In this document: in pieces, positions 9,143 through 16,691 of the stretch
How positions within the stretch are numbered: position 1 is the stretch's first letter
How the letters are laid out: every line of letters begins with the position of its first letter
NCBI GenBank assembly: GCA_005883625.1
Contig: VBDU01000069.1
Coordinates: forward strand, 1 to 64,000
Origin: Chloroflexota bacterium
Lineage (GTDB): Bacteria > Chloroflexota > Limnocylindria > P2-11E
Length of the DNA: 64,000 bases
Reading direction: 5' to 3'
The notes under the pieces: generated by a model
What the model was told of the DNA's origin: nothing
The model's input: the letters and a program-made list of their open reading frames with translations, nothing else
The model's database searches: none
Translations under genes and position numbers: made by a program

Positions 9143-9147
9143 GCGCT

Positions 9148-9459
9148 GTGAGACCAGACGCGGGCGGCGCGTCGCTCTCGACGCACGTGCTGGACACCGC
9201 GACCGGCCGTCCCGCCTCCGGAGTGACGGTCATCCTCGAGCGAGACGGCGCGACGGTCACGCGCGCGATGACCGACGCCGACGGCCGCGTCCGCGAGCTC
9301 GCGACCGCGCTCGCCGCGGGGCGCTACCGGCTCGTGTTCGAGCTGGGAGACCGCTACTTCCGCCGCGTCGCCCTCGATGTGGACATCGCCGACGCGCGTC
9401 ACCACCACGTGCCGCTCCTCGTGTCGCCTTTCCACGTCACGACCTACCGCGGCTCATGA
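9148..9459 (+). CDS. hiuH: 5-hydroxyisourate hydrolase (transthyretin-like)
   Basis: A 103-residue HIU hydrolase with the N-terminal signature STHVLDTATGRPA and the C-terminal signature YRGS, which in this family supplies active-site residues; the catalytic His of THVLD is present. It converts 5-hydroxyisourate, the urate oxidase product, to OHCU. The GTG at 9148 gives the normal length; the longer plus-strand ORF is read-through over the antisense gene. It overlaps OHCU decarboxylase as ATGA and starts the plus-strand half of the cluster, only 24 bp from the divergent DUF3830 start, so the transcript may be leaderless. Confidence 0.93.
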   Translation: MRPDAGGASLSTHVLDTATGRPASGVTVILERDGATVTRAMTDADGRVRELATALAAGRYRLVFELGDRYFRRVALDVDIADARHHHVPLLVSPFHVTTYRGS

Positions 9460-9908
9460 CGCGCATGGTCACCGCGGAACGCCTCGCCGGCATCTTCGAG
9501 CGCGCGCCCGGACTCGGCGAGCGCGTCGCCCGGCGGGTCCCCAGCGACGAACCTGACGCGATCGTCGCCACCGCGCGCGACGAGCTCGCGCGCATGAGCG
9601 ACCGCGAGCGCGTCGCCGTCCTCGACGCGCATCCCCGGATCGGCGCGGATCCGGCGGGGCTCTCGGAGCGATCACGGGCGGAGCAGGGCCATGCGGAGAG
9701 CGCGACGGTGCTTCGCGAGCTCGCGGCGCTGAACGACGCCTACGAGCGGAAGTTCGGGTTCCGCTTCGTCGTGTTCGTGAACGGGCGGCCCAAATCGGCT
9801 CTCGTCCCGATCCTCCGCGAGCGCCTCGCGCGCTCGCGCGACGAGGAGCTGCACTTCGGCCTCGAGGAGTTCCTCGCGATCTCGCGCGACCGGCTGGTCC
9901 GGGAGTGA
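9456..9908 (+). CDS. uraD: OHCU decarboxylase
   Basis: A 150-residue all-helical protein with AHPRIG, SRAEQGHA and a FGFRFVVFVNGR segment, the conserved features of 2-oxo-4-hydroxy-4-carboxy-5-ureidoimidazoline decarboxylase. It catalyses the third step from urate, producing S-allantoin stereospecifically. The catalytic His is in AHPRIG. It overlaps the gene before (ATGA) and urate oxidase after (GTGA), so the three enzymes are likely made in fixed ratio. Cytosolic, no signal peptide. Confidence 0.92.
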   Translation: MTRMVTAERLAGIFERAPGLGERVARRVPSDEPDAIVATARDELARMSDRERVAVLDAHPRIGADPAGLSERSRAEQGHAESATVLRELAALNDAYERKFGFRFVVFVNGRPKSALVPILRERLARSRDEELHFGLEEFLAISRDRLVRE

Positions 9909-10861
9909 CCAAGGGGGGTCGCGGGGGATCCTCGGGCGACCGGACTGCCGAGATCCGGTACGGCAAGGCGCAGGTGAGCTTCTACCGGACGTATGCGAAG
10001 CCGCTGAGAGTGACGCCGATCCCCGAATCCGCGTTCACGGGACGCGAGAACGTCCTCTTCGCGGCGGAGGTGGACGTCGACGTCTTCGGCGATACGTTCC
10101 TCGACGCGTACACCGCGGGCGACAACCGCGACGTCGTCGCGACGGACACGATGAAGAACTTCGTCTACACGATGGCGCTCGAGTACGAGGGCGCCACGCT
10201 CGAGGGCTTCCTCGCGTTCCTCGGGCGCCGCTTCCTCCAGACGTACCCGCAGATGGAGGCGCTGCGCGTCCGCGGCCGCGAAGCTCCGTTCGTCCCCGCG
10301 ACCTCGCTCGATGCGAACGCCCAGCGCGTCGGGCCGAGCAGCATCCTCTTCAGCCGGTCGCGCGACGACACCGCGGTCGCCGAGGTCGACCTGGCGCGCG
10401 AGGACCTCTCGCCGCGCGTCACCGCGGCCACGTCCGGCCGTGAGGGCATGCAGCTCATCAAGGTCACCGGCAGCTCCTTCGCGGAGTTCCATCGCGACGC
10501 ACACACGACGCTGCCCGAGACGACCGATCGTCCCCTGTTCATCCACCTCGACGTGCGCTGGCGCTATGCCGACCTGGTGGACGCGATCGGCGATCGCGTC
10601 GACCGCTACGTCGACCCGGAGCAGATCCGTGATCTCGTCCACTGCGCGTTCCACGAGTTCAACAGCCGCTCGATCCAGCACCTGGTCCACGAGATCGGCC
10701 GGCGCGTGCTCGCGCGCTGTCCGCAGCTCGCCGAGGTCTCCTTCGAAGCGCAGAACCGGACCTGGGAGACCGCCCGGGTGAGCGAAAGCGACGAGCGGGT
10801 GAAGGTCTACACGGACCCGCACGCGACTTTTGGACGGATCGGGCTCGTCCTCCGCCGCTGA
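9905..10861 (+). CDS. uaZ: Urate oxidase (uricase)
   Basis: The 318-residue cofactor-free urate oxidase shows the two tunnelling-fold halves. Landmarks are YGKAQVSFYRTY, the Thr-containing ATDTMKNFVYTMA segment, LEGFLAFLGRRFLQTYPQ in the first half and HCAFHEFNSRSIQHLVHEIG in the second. It oxidizes urate with O2 to 5-hydroxyisourate and H2O2. About 20 extra Gly/Ser/Arg-rich residues precede the conserved start after the GTG, which overlaps uraD as GTGA. The oxygen requirement implies an aerobe. A peroxiredoxin gene is elsewhere in the window (38.9 kb), not linked. Confidence 0.93.
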   Translation: MTKGGRGGSSGDRTAEIRYGKAQVSFYRTYAKPLRVTPIPESAFTGRENVLFAAEVDVDVFGDTFLDAYTAGDNRDVVATDTMKNFVYTMALEYEGATLEGFLAFLGRRFLQTYPQMEALRVRGREAPFVPATSLDANAQRVGPSSILFSRSRDDTAVAEVDLAREDLSPRVTAATSGREGMQLIKVTGSSFAEFHRDAHTTLPETTDRPLFIHLDVRWRYADLVDAIGDRVDRYVDPEQIRDLVHCAFHEFNSRSIQHLVHEIGRRVLARCPQLAEVSFEAQNRTWETARVSESDERVKVYTDPHATFGRIGLVLRR

Positions 10862-10900
10862 GCATTGCGCGGCGGCGACATTACAGGCCGTCATCCCGGG

Positions 10901-10906
10901 TATACG
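10901..10906 (+). promoter_or_regulatory. -10 box, likely leaderless promoter
   Basis: TATACG lies 8 bases before the ATG at 10915. Transcription from the usual distance would begin at or next to the start codon, and no Shine-Dalgarno is present. No convincing -35 was found. Confidence 0.4.
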
Positions 10907-10914
10907 CTCGTCGC

Positions 10915-11637
10915 ATGGCCATGCCACGGGCGCGGATCCTTCGCGGGCCCGGCCGGGTCCTCGTCGTTTCGACGGACCCAGCCCTCGCGCGGTTCGTCCA
11001 GCTCACGCTGAATCACGGCGTCTACCTCACGAAGGCCGTCGGCGGGACGCCGGTCGCGATCGATGCGGTCGCGCTCTGGAAGCCGCATCTCGTGGTCGTC
11101 GACATCGACCGGCCGGACGACGACGGGTTGGACCTTGTTCGGTCCCGCGAGGAGCGCCGCGATCGGCTTCCGCTCATCGCCCTCACCAAACGGGGCGATC
11201 TCAAGACGAAGCTCGCCGCGTTCGAGGCGGGCGTGGATGACATCGTGACGGTCCCATTCAGCCCGGAGGAGCTCGTCGCTCGGGTGCTCGCCCTCATGCG
11301 CCGCACCTACGGCGACGAAGTGCCGTTCGTGCCCGTCATCACCGTCGCCGGCCTCAAGATCGACCTGCTGAACCAGCGGGTCCGCTCGGGCTCGTCGACG
11401 CTCCGCATGACGGCGATGGAGCAGGCGCTCCTGTATTTCCTCGCGTCGAACCGGGGCGAGACCATGACTCGGGAACAGATCCTCGACCAGCTGTGGGGCC
11501 CCGATTACCTGGCCGAGAGCAACCTCGTTGACCGTCACGTCCGGAACCTGCGCGCGAAGCTAAAGGACGATTGGCGCCGCCCGCGCTACATCGCGACCGT
11601 CCCCGGGAAGGGCTACCGCTTCATCCCGGCGGCCTGA
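10915..11637 (+). CDS. Atypical OmpR-like regulator (degenerate receiver + winged helix)
   Basis: The 240 residues form a receiver-like domain (about 13-130) and an OmpR/PhoB winged-helix domain (about 145-238) ending VPGKGYRFIP. The acceptor-like Asp is kept (VVVDIDRP), but the acidic pair is reduced to VSTDP and the conserved Lys is replaced (VTVPF instead of TKPF), so conventional phosphorylation is doubtful. No histidine kinase is adjacent. The next gene is a paralogue with the same changes, so the pair probably bind DNA together or in competition. Target genes are unknown. Confidence 0.8.
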   Translation: MAMPRARILRGPGRVLVVSTDPALARFVQLTLNHGVYLTKAVGGTPVAIDAVALWKPHLVVVDIDRPDDDGLDLVRSREERRDRLPLIALTKRGDLKTKLAAFEAGVDDIVTVPFSPEELVARVLALMRRTYGDEVPFVPVITVAGLKIDLLNQRVRSGSSTLRMTAMEQALLYFLASNRGETMTREQILDQLWGPDYLAESNLVDRHVRNLRAKLKDDWRRPRYIATVPGKGYRFIPAA

Positions 11638-11691
11638 CCGCCCGCGCGCCCCGCGCTCTCGACCGTCCGCCTGGGCGGATGAAGTTTCGGC

Positions 11692-12480
11692 ATGAGCGTC
11701 GTTCATGACAGACTCCGAACAGGAGTACGTAATGTCATCGTGCGGAATCCTCCTCCCAAGCCAACGAGTGATGGCGCCCGCGTGCTCCTCGTCATGGAGC
11801 GCGCGCTCGGCAACCTCGTCCACCTGACCCTGCGTCACGGCCGCTACACCACGCAGCACACCACCGATCTCACCGACGGTCGCAGGATCCTCCGCGAGTG
11901 GCAGCCCCACCTGGCCATCCTCGACATCGACCATTACGAGCGGTTCATGGACGTCTTTCGCGGCGGGAGCGAGCAGGCCGAGGTCCCGATCCTCGCGTTC
12001 ACCCGCAAGCGCAACACGTACGCGAAGCTCGCCGCCTTCGAGCGGGGGATCGACGACATCTTCGAGGTCCCGTTCACGCTCGATGAGATCGTGGCCCGCT
12101 CGTTCGCGCTCCTCCGCCGCGCCCACGGGATCACGGTCAGCCTCGTGCCGACGATCCGCCTCGACGGCATCGAGGTCGATCTCTTCAAGGGCAAACTGAA
12201 GATCGGGACGCGCGAGCTCGAGCTCGGCCCGCTCCAGCAGACCCTCCTCTACCTCCTCGCGGCCAGTCCCGGGGAGACGCTGAGCCGGGAGCTCATCCTC
12301 CACAGCATCTGGGGTGAGGACTTCGAGGTCGAGAGCAACGTCGTCGACCGCCACATCCGCGAGCTTCGCGTAAAGCTCGGCGACAGCTGGCGCGACCCGC
12401 ATTTCATCGAGACGGTGCCCGGCCAGGGCTACCGCTACAAGCCGCAGGCGGGGCCCGAGCAGAGCGCGGCCGCACAGTAG
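11692..12480 (+). CDS. Atypical OmpR-like regulator, paralogue of the preceding gene
   Basis: A 262-residue protein with the same layout as its neighbour: a degenerate receiver and a winged helix ending VPGQGYRYKP. The acidic pair is absent (LLVMERAL), an Asp remains at the acceptor position (AILDIDHY) and the conserved Lys is Val (EVPFTL). A short Ala/Gln tail follows. The ATG at 11692 gives about 25 residues before the receiver; a GTG at 11740 is an alternative and neither has a clear Shine-Dalgarno. The tandem duplication is probably old, since the two share fold and key substitutions but differ at most surface positions. Confidence 0.8.
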   Translation: MSVVHDRLRTGVRNVIVRNPPPKPTSDGARVLLVMERALGNLVHLTLRHGRYTTQHTTDLTDGRRILREWQPHLAILDIDHYERFMDVFRGGSEQAEVPILAFTRKRNTYAKLAAFERGIDDIFEVPFTLDEIVARSFALLRRAHGITVSLVPTIRLDGIEVDLFKGKLKIGTRELELGPLQQTLLYLLAASPGETLSRELILHSIWGEDFEVESNVVDRHIRELRVKLGDSWRDPHFIETVPGQGYRYKPQAGPEQSAAAQ

Positions 12481-12640
12481 TCGGGCGCGCCTTCGCCTTT
12501 GGCGAGAAAGCGGCCGCTCGCTAGACTCTCCGCTGGAGCGGGCGCATCCGATGACGGGATGAAATGACGACACGTGTCTCGGCGCGTACAAAAATCAGGC
12601 GAGGGCTGGAGTTCTTCGCATTCGGGCAGAGGGGGCGCGC

Positions 12641-12907
12641 ATGTCGGGGAGGGTCGTCCATTGGCAGTGCGAGAAGACCGAACACCTCGCGATGCGCTCG
12701 CGTCATGGGGTCGGCGGGCTGACCATCCATGAGGGTGCCTGGGCGTACTGCGACGGGCTTGGCGGCGACGACACACATCGTTGGGTGCCGACCGGTGGCG
12801 TGCCGCTCGAGGCGCTCGTGCGTTGGGCCAGTTCGGGCGTGCGCGAGGGCAACGGCAACGGGAGCAACGGCGCGACCAAGCCGGAGCCTGTAAAGCAAGG
12901 GAGCTGA
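12641..12907 (+). CDS. Small protein with W-x-Y-C motif (paralogue 1 of 3)
   Basis: An 88-residue protein of unknown function. Its core, a Cys followed by EGAWAYCDG and a HRWVPTGGVPLEALVRW tail, matches two other small proteins in the window (34637-34855 and 54507-54851): C-x(n)-GxWxYCP-x(n)-HxW-xxGG-xxxxL. The two Cys and the His could bind a metal. The C-terminus is a Gly/Asn-rich tail. ATG start after a purine-rich stretch. It lies downstream of the OmpR-like pair but is separated from them by 160 bp in which only a weak GGCG/CGCC hairpin was noticed. Confidence 0.65.
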   Translation: MSGRVVHWQCEKTEHLAMRSRHGVGGLTIHEGAWAYCDGLGGDDTHRWVPTGGVPLEALVRWASSGVREGNGNGSNGATKPEPVKQGS

Positions 12908-12962
12908 CGCCGGGCGATGACGGCGCGCCGGCCGCGCGAGCGGTCATGCGGGGGGGAAGGTC

Positions 12963-13184
12963 ATGAATGGGGAGCTTGAGCCGGGCACGTTCCGGTCGGG
13001 GAGCGGTGATCTCATCCACTGCCGCGAGGACTACGAGGGCCATACCGTCGTCGAGATCGAGCGTGTCGACGGCTCGCACAGCTGGGGCGACATCACATCG
13101 CTCCGCGGCGCCGTGCGCCTCTCCGACGATCCCGACTGGCCGTCGATCTCTCCACGCTTCATCGGCACGCTGCACTTCGACTAG
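12963..13184 (+). CDS. Hypothetical protein, 73 aa
   Basis: A small acidic soluble protein with codon usage like its neighbours and a Shine-Dalgarno-like GGGGGGAAGG before the ATG. No family is recognised. It has one Cys (LIHCRED) and no membrane segment. It sits between the W-x-Y-C protein and the NIPSNAP-like gene, all on plus and closely spaced, so they may be co-transcribed. Confidence 0.5.
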   Translation: MNGELEPGTFRSGSGDLIHCREDYEGHTVVEIERVDGSHSWGDITSLRGAVRLSDDPDWPSISPRFIGTLHFD

Positions 13185-13215
13185 CAGGCGCTAGCCTCCC
13201 GCGCGAGGGGCGAGC

Positions 13216-13521
13216 GTGGAATACCAGTTGCGGCGAAGCCGCATCAAGCCCGGCCGCATGGCCGAATTCCTCGACGCGTGGCTGGCGGGCGTCTACCCAT
13301 TGCGCAAACAGTTCGGGTTCCGTTTCGTCGGCGCGTGGGTCGTCGAGGCCTCCGACGAATTCGTCTGGATCCTCGGCTACGAGGGGCCGGACGGGTTCGC
13401 GGCCGCCGATGCGCGGTATTACGCGTCGGCCGAGCGGGGGGCGGTGCGGCCGGATCCGGCGCACCTCATCGCCGCGAGCGACCACCGCATGATCCGGAGC
13501 GTGTTCCCGGAGGCGGGCTAG
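13216..13521 (+). CDS. NIPSNAP-like dimeric alpha-beta barrel protein
   Basis: A 101-residue single ferredoxin-like domain that starts EYQLRRSRIKPGRMAEFLDAW and has FRFVGAWVV and FVWILGYEG, the pattern of NIPSNAP/stress-responsive A/B barrel proteins. These form dimers and act as small binding proteins or monooxygenase-like enzymes; no substrate is known. The start is GTG. Its stop and that of the convergent receiver gene share the four bases CTAG. Confidence 0.7.
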   Translation: MEYQLRRSRIKPGRMAEFLDAWLAGVYPLRKQFGFRFVGAWVVEASDEFVWILGYEGPDGFAAADARYYASAERGAVRPDPAHLIAASDHRMIRSVFPEAG

Positions 13522-13985
13522 CGAGGCTCGCTGTGGCGCGCGTACTCCGTCACCGCGGCAATGAGCGCGTTCACGTCGAAGGGCTTGCGGAAGATCGCGT
13601 CGGGCCGCACATCCTGCGCGGCCTCGATAAGGTCGGCGTGCGCGCTGATGACGACGACCGGCGCGTCGTGGGTGCCCACGCGCTGGCGCCATCGCTGGAG
13701 GAACTCGGCGCCGTTCATGTACGGAAGCGCGAGATCGACGACCAGCACGTCAGGGCGCGCGGCGATGGCCAGGCGGAGGGCGTGAAGCCCGTCGACCGCC
13801 GCAACGACTTCGAAGCCCGCGTTCCCGAGCTCCTTTTCCAGCAGCAGCCGAATGTCGTCCTCGTCGTCGACGACGAGCACGCGCCGACGGGCCGGCGCCG
13901 CCTTCGCGACCTCGGCGCGCTCCTCTTGCTCGGCCGCCAGCCTACTCATTTGCACTTGCTCCCCGGGATGAAGATGCGTAGCCAT
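13518..13985 (-). CDS. Response regulator receiver protein
   Basis: The 155 residues have a charged, Glu/Ala-rich N-terminus of about 33 residues followed by a canonical receiver: LVVDDEDD acidic pair, VVDLALPYMNG acceptor Asp, ISAHAD and RKPFDV Lys. There is no output domain, so it acts as a phospho-relay or through protein contacts. The partner kinase is not encoded nearby. It is convergent with the NIPSNAP-like gene and separated by 90 bp from the end of pyrD. Confidence 0.85.
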   Translation of the reverse strand: MATHLHPGEQVQMSRLAAEQEERAEVAKAAPARRRVLVVDDEDDIRLLLEKELGNAGFEVVAAVDGLHALRLAIAARPDVLVVDLALPYMNGAEFLQRWRQRVGTHDAPVVVISAHADLIEAAQDVRPDAIFRKPFDVNALIAAVTEYARHSEPR

Positions 13986-14075
13986 GCAACAAGGGGGCCG
14001 GGATGGGTCGACGTGGGAGCATCGCAGGCTCGCCGTTACCGGGTCGTCACATTGGACGGCCGGGGCGCCGCCGGC

Positions 14076-15272
14076 TCACTCCACCATCCTCGGAAGCGCG
14101 GTCCCCACGATCTCGCGGATCGAGCGCAGGCCGTGCTCGCGCACGTACGCGGCGAGGCCCTCGATCACCTTGAGCGGCACGAGCGGGTCGGCGAACGTCG
14201 CCGTCCCGACCTGCACGGCGGAGGCGCCGGCCATGAGGAACTCGAGCGCGTCCTCCGCGCTGGTCACGCCACCCGCCCCCATGATCGGTATGCCGACCGC
14301 CTGCGCCACCTGATAGGTGATGTGGACGGCGATCGGCCGGATCGCCGGGCCGCTGAGCCCGCCGCTCCCGGTCCCGAGGATCGGACGGCGGCGCCGCGTG
14401 TCGATGCGCATGCCGAGCACCGTGTTGATCGCGGTGACGCCGTCCGCTCCCGCCTCCTCGCACGCCCGCGCGACCGCGACCACGTCCGGCGCGTTCGGCG
14501 TCAGCTTCACGATGACCGGCAGGTCCGTCTCGGCCTTCACCGCGCGGGTGAGCTCGGCCGCGAGGCTGGGATCGGAGCCGAAGATCATCCCGTCTTTCAC
14601 GTTCGGGCATGAGACGTTGAGCTCGTACGCGACGACCCCGGGCGTGCCCGCCATCTCGCTGACGACGTAGACGTAGTCCTCCACGCTGTAGCCGGCGACG
14701 TTCACGATCACCGGTACGCCGAGCGCGGCCCACTGCACGCCGTACCTGCGCGCGACCTCGACCGCGCCCGGGTTCTCGAGGCCGATCGAGTTCAGGATCC
14801 CCGAGGGCGTCTCCGCGATCCGGTACTGCGGATTGCCGGGGCGCATGTTCGGCGTGGTCCCCTTGTTCACGATCGCGCCGAGGCGCGCGACGTCGATGAG
14901 CTCCGCGTATTCGATGCCCTGGCCGAAGGTGCCCGAGGCGGTGAGGACCGGATTCCGCAGACGAAGGCCGCGCGCCGCGTCGACCGCGAGGTCGACGCCG
15001 CTCTCGGGGTAGGTCGTCGCCCGCGGCCGCGCGCGTGCGGGCGCGGGCTCGCGGGCGAGCGTCTCGCGGAGCTTCAGCGCGAGGTCGCTCGCACCGCGCT
15101 CGGGCTCGGGCTCACCTGTCGCGGCCTCGACGACCGTCGCGTCGTCGAGTCCGGCGAGGTCGACGCTGTCTTCCTCTTCCTCGCCGGCCGCGGCGTCCTC
15201 GAGCGACTCCTCGATGGACCGCGTGACCTCGATCGGACGCTCGACCTTCTTGCGCGGGCGGCGCCAGGGCAT
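14076..15272 (-). CDS. pyrD: Dihydroorotate dehydrogenase, class 1B catalytic subunit, with acidic N-terminal extension
   Basis: This FMN-binding TIM barrel starts at about residue 92 (VDLAVDAARGLRLRNPVLTASGTFG). It has the class 1B active-site Cys in NVSCPNVKDG, then VKLTPN, TAINTVLGM and GAGGVTSAEDALEFLMAGASAVQVGT. It oxidises dihydroorotate to orotate, passing electrons through PyrK to NAD. The preceding 90 residues are Glu/Asp-rich and not part of the enzyme family (usual length about 305, here 398). The ATG shares a base with the pyrK stop (TGATG). A shorter protein from an internal start is possible but no better start was seen. Confidence 0.92.
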   Translation of the reverse strand: MPWRRPRKKVERPIEVTRSIEESLEDAAAGEEEEDSVDLAGLDDATVVEAATGEPEPERGASDLALKLRETLAREPAPARARPRATTYPESGVDLAVDAARGLRLRNPVLTASGTFGQGIEYAELIDVARLGAIVNKGTTPNMRPGNPQYRIAETPSGILNSIGLENPGAVEVARRYGVQWAALGVPVIVNVAGYSVEDYVYVVSEMAGTPGVVAYELNVSCPNVKDGMIFGSDPSLAAELTRAVKAETDLPVIVKLTPNAPDVVAVARACEEAGADGVTAINTVLGMRIDTRRRRPILGTGSGGLSGPAIRPIAVHITYQVAQAVGIPIMGAGGVTSAEDALEFLMAGASAVQVGTATFADPLVPLKVIEGLAAYVREHGLRSIREIVGTALPRMVE

Positions 15273-16099
15273 CAGGACACCAGCCCGACGGTCGCGGGCT
15301 CACCCTCCGCGAACGCGACGTCACCGAGCGGGAACACCGGCCCCTCGCGGCAGACCCGCGCGTTCCCCTGCGAGGTGACGACGACGCACGCTCGGCACAC
15401 GCCCATCGCGCAGCCCATGTGCTGCTCGACGGCGATCTGCGCTTCGAGGAGTGCTGCGCGTCCTGGCGCCGCGGGTGCGCGCTCTGCCTCCTCGCGCATG
15501 CGCCCGATCGCCGCGAGCATCGGCCAGGGGCCGCAGGCGCAGAGCTGGTCGGCCCAGCGCAGGAGCTCGGGCAGGGCCTCGGTGACGCGGCCGCCGATCC
15601 CAAAGGAGCCGTCCTCGGTCGTCGTCACGTACTCGACGCTCGGCGGCAGACGATCCGACGGCCAGAGGTACGCGACGGACCGTCCACCCATGAGGAGCGT
15701 CACGTTGCGGCGGGAAGCCTCCTGCTCCGCGAGGACGCGCATCGGCGCGATGCCGGTCCCGCCGGCGACGAGGAGCAGGTTGCGCGCGGAGCGGTGGATG
15801 ACGAAGGCCGTGCCGAGCGGCCCGAGGAGATCGAGGAGGTCGCCCGGCCGGCGCGACGCGATCCACTCGCCGCCCGGCCCGAGCGGTCTCACGATGAGCT
15901 CGATCTCGCCCTCCTGGCGCCGGATCCGGTTGAAGGAGTACGGGCGGCGGAGGAGCGGCTCGAACGACGTGCCTGGCCGAACGTGCACGAATTGCCCGGC
16001 GCGCGCCTGCGCCGCGATCCCCGGCGCGCTGACGCCGAGCACGGTGCCGAGGTCGCCGATGCGGGCGCTCGCGGTCACCGCGCCCTGCTGGATGATCAC
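15272..16099 (-). CDS. pyrK: Dihydroorotate dehydrogenase electron-transfer subunit
   Basis: The 275-residue ferredoxin-reductase-like protein has an FAD-binding barrel (RRPYSFNRI), an NAD-binding region (LLVAGGTGIAPM, CACGPWPMLAAI) and a C-terminal 2Fe-2S site with C-x4-C-x2-C (CAMGVCRAC) and a fourth Cys in ARVCREGP. It shuttles electrons from PyrD to NAD+. It overlaps pyrD directly downstream. The GTG start lies 16 bp after the small basic protein gene. Confidence 0.93.
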   Translation of the reverse strand: MIIQQGAVTASARIGDLGTVLGVSAPGIAAQARAGQFVHVRPGTSFEPLLRRPYSFNRIRRQEGEIELIVRPLGPGGEWIASRRPGDLLDLLGPLGTAFVIHRSARNLLLVAGGTGIAPMRVLAEQEASRRNVTLLMGGRSVAYLWPSDRLPPSVEYVTTTEDGSFGIGGRVTEALPELLRWADQLCACGPWPMLAAIGRMREEAERAPAAPGRAALLEAQIAVEQHMGCAMGVCRACVVVTSQGNARVCREGPVFPLGDVAFAEGEPATVGLVS

Positions 16100-16115
16100 G
16101 GCGACCCGCTCAGGC

Positions 16116-16286
16116 TCAGCGTCCGAACCGGCGTCGCGCCGACGCGTCGCGGGCCTCGCGCCAGCGGCGTCGCTCCGCCTCCTGCGCGGTCTCCTCGCCG
16201 ATCGGCCGGCTCGCGGCCTTCTGCTGACGCTCGCGCCGCAGCCGCTCGGCTTCGCTGACCTTCGCGCGGCGCCTGCCGGTGGGCAT
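16116..16286 (-). CDS. Small Arg/Glu-rich basic protein
   Basis: A 56-residue charged helical protein (MPTGRRRAKVSEAERLRRE...), predicted coiled and highly basic, with no recognised family. The ATG at 16286 fits the start of the charged segment better than the longer track ORF, which adds a non-coding-looking leader. It sits between the broken mazF-like gene and pyrK. Function unknown; nucleic-acid binding is possible from composition alone. Confidence 0.45.
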   Translation of the reverse strand: MPTGRRRAKVSEAERLRRERQQKAASRPIGEETAQEAERRRWREARDASARRRFGR

Positions 16287-16333
16287 CTCGTCCGTCAGAG
16301 TAGGCGCACAGAGCGATATGAAGATCGAGCACG

Positions 16334-16691
16334 TCACGCACCGTCGATCGTGCCGGGCACCGTTTCGCCAAGTGCACGCCGGACCGCTCGAATAACAGCG
16401 GCGAGCACGTGTGCGTCGACCGGCGCGCCCAAGGGCCCATGGGTCAGGAGGTCCCGATCCAGCGTCGTCAGCTCTTCGCAGAAGAGGATGCTGTCTCGCT
16501 TGATCCCACCCGCGCCGCGAATAAGGCGCACGTGCGTCGGTCCAGCGGCTCCTCGAGAGAAGATCGGCACGACCATGACATCATCGGCGAGCCTGTTTCG
16601 AACGTCCGCCGAGACGATCATGGCCGGGCGAGGCTGGTGCGGATCGTCGGGCTGACCCGTGAGTCGAACGGAAGTAGCCGCCTCGCGTCAG
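16334..16691 (-). pseudogene. PemK/MazF-like toxin, frameshifted near the 5' end
   Basis: The frame reading VRLTGQPDDPHQPRPAM, then IVSADVRNRL and VVPIFSR, then a C-terminal LTTLDRDLL helix is a MazF/PemK endoribonuclease fold. Its family start (T-R-G-x-Y/W-F/W) is found immediately upstream in another frame as TRGGYF. Removing one C in TTCCGTT (16667-16673) joins the two into a normal N-terminus. The joined gene would begin with CTG at 16691, overlapping the VOC stop as CTGA. As it stands, only an ATG at 16621 inside the domain is available. No antitoxin gene of the usual kind is adjacent. A sequencing indel is the main alternative. Confidence 0.65.

Noticed and set aside
9904-9945. G-rich stretch at the urate oxidase start as a ninth palindromic element
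   Set aside because: It is G-rich but does not fold into the hairpin layout shared by the other elements.
12488-12505. Small GGCG/CGCC hairpin after the second OmpR-like gene as a terminator
   Set aside because: The stem is only about 4-5 bp and no T-run follows.
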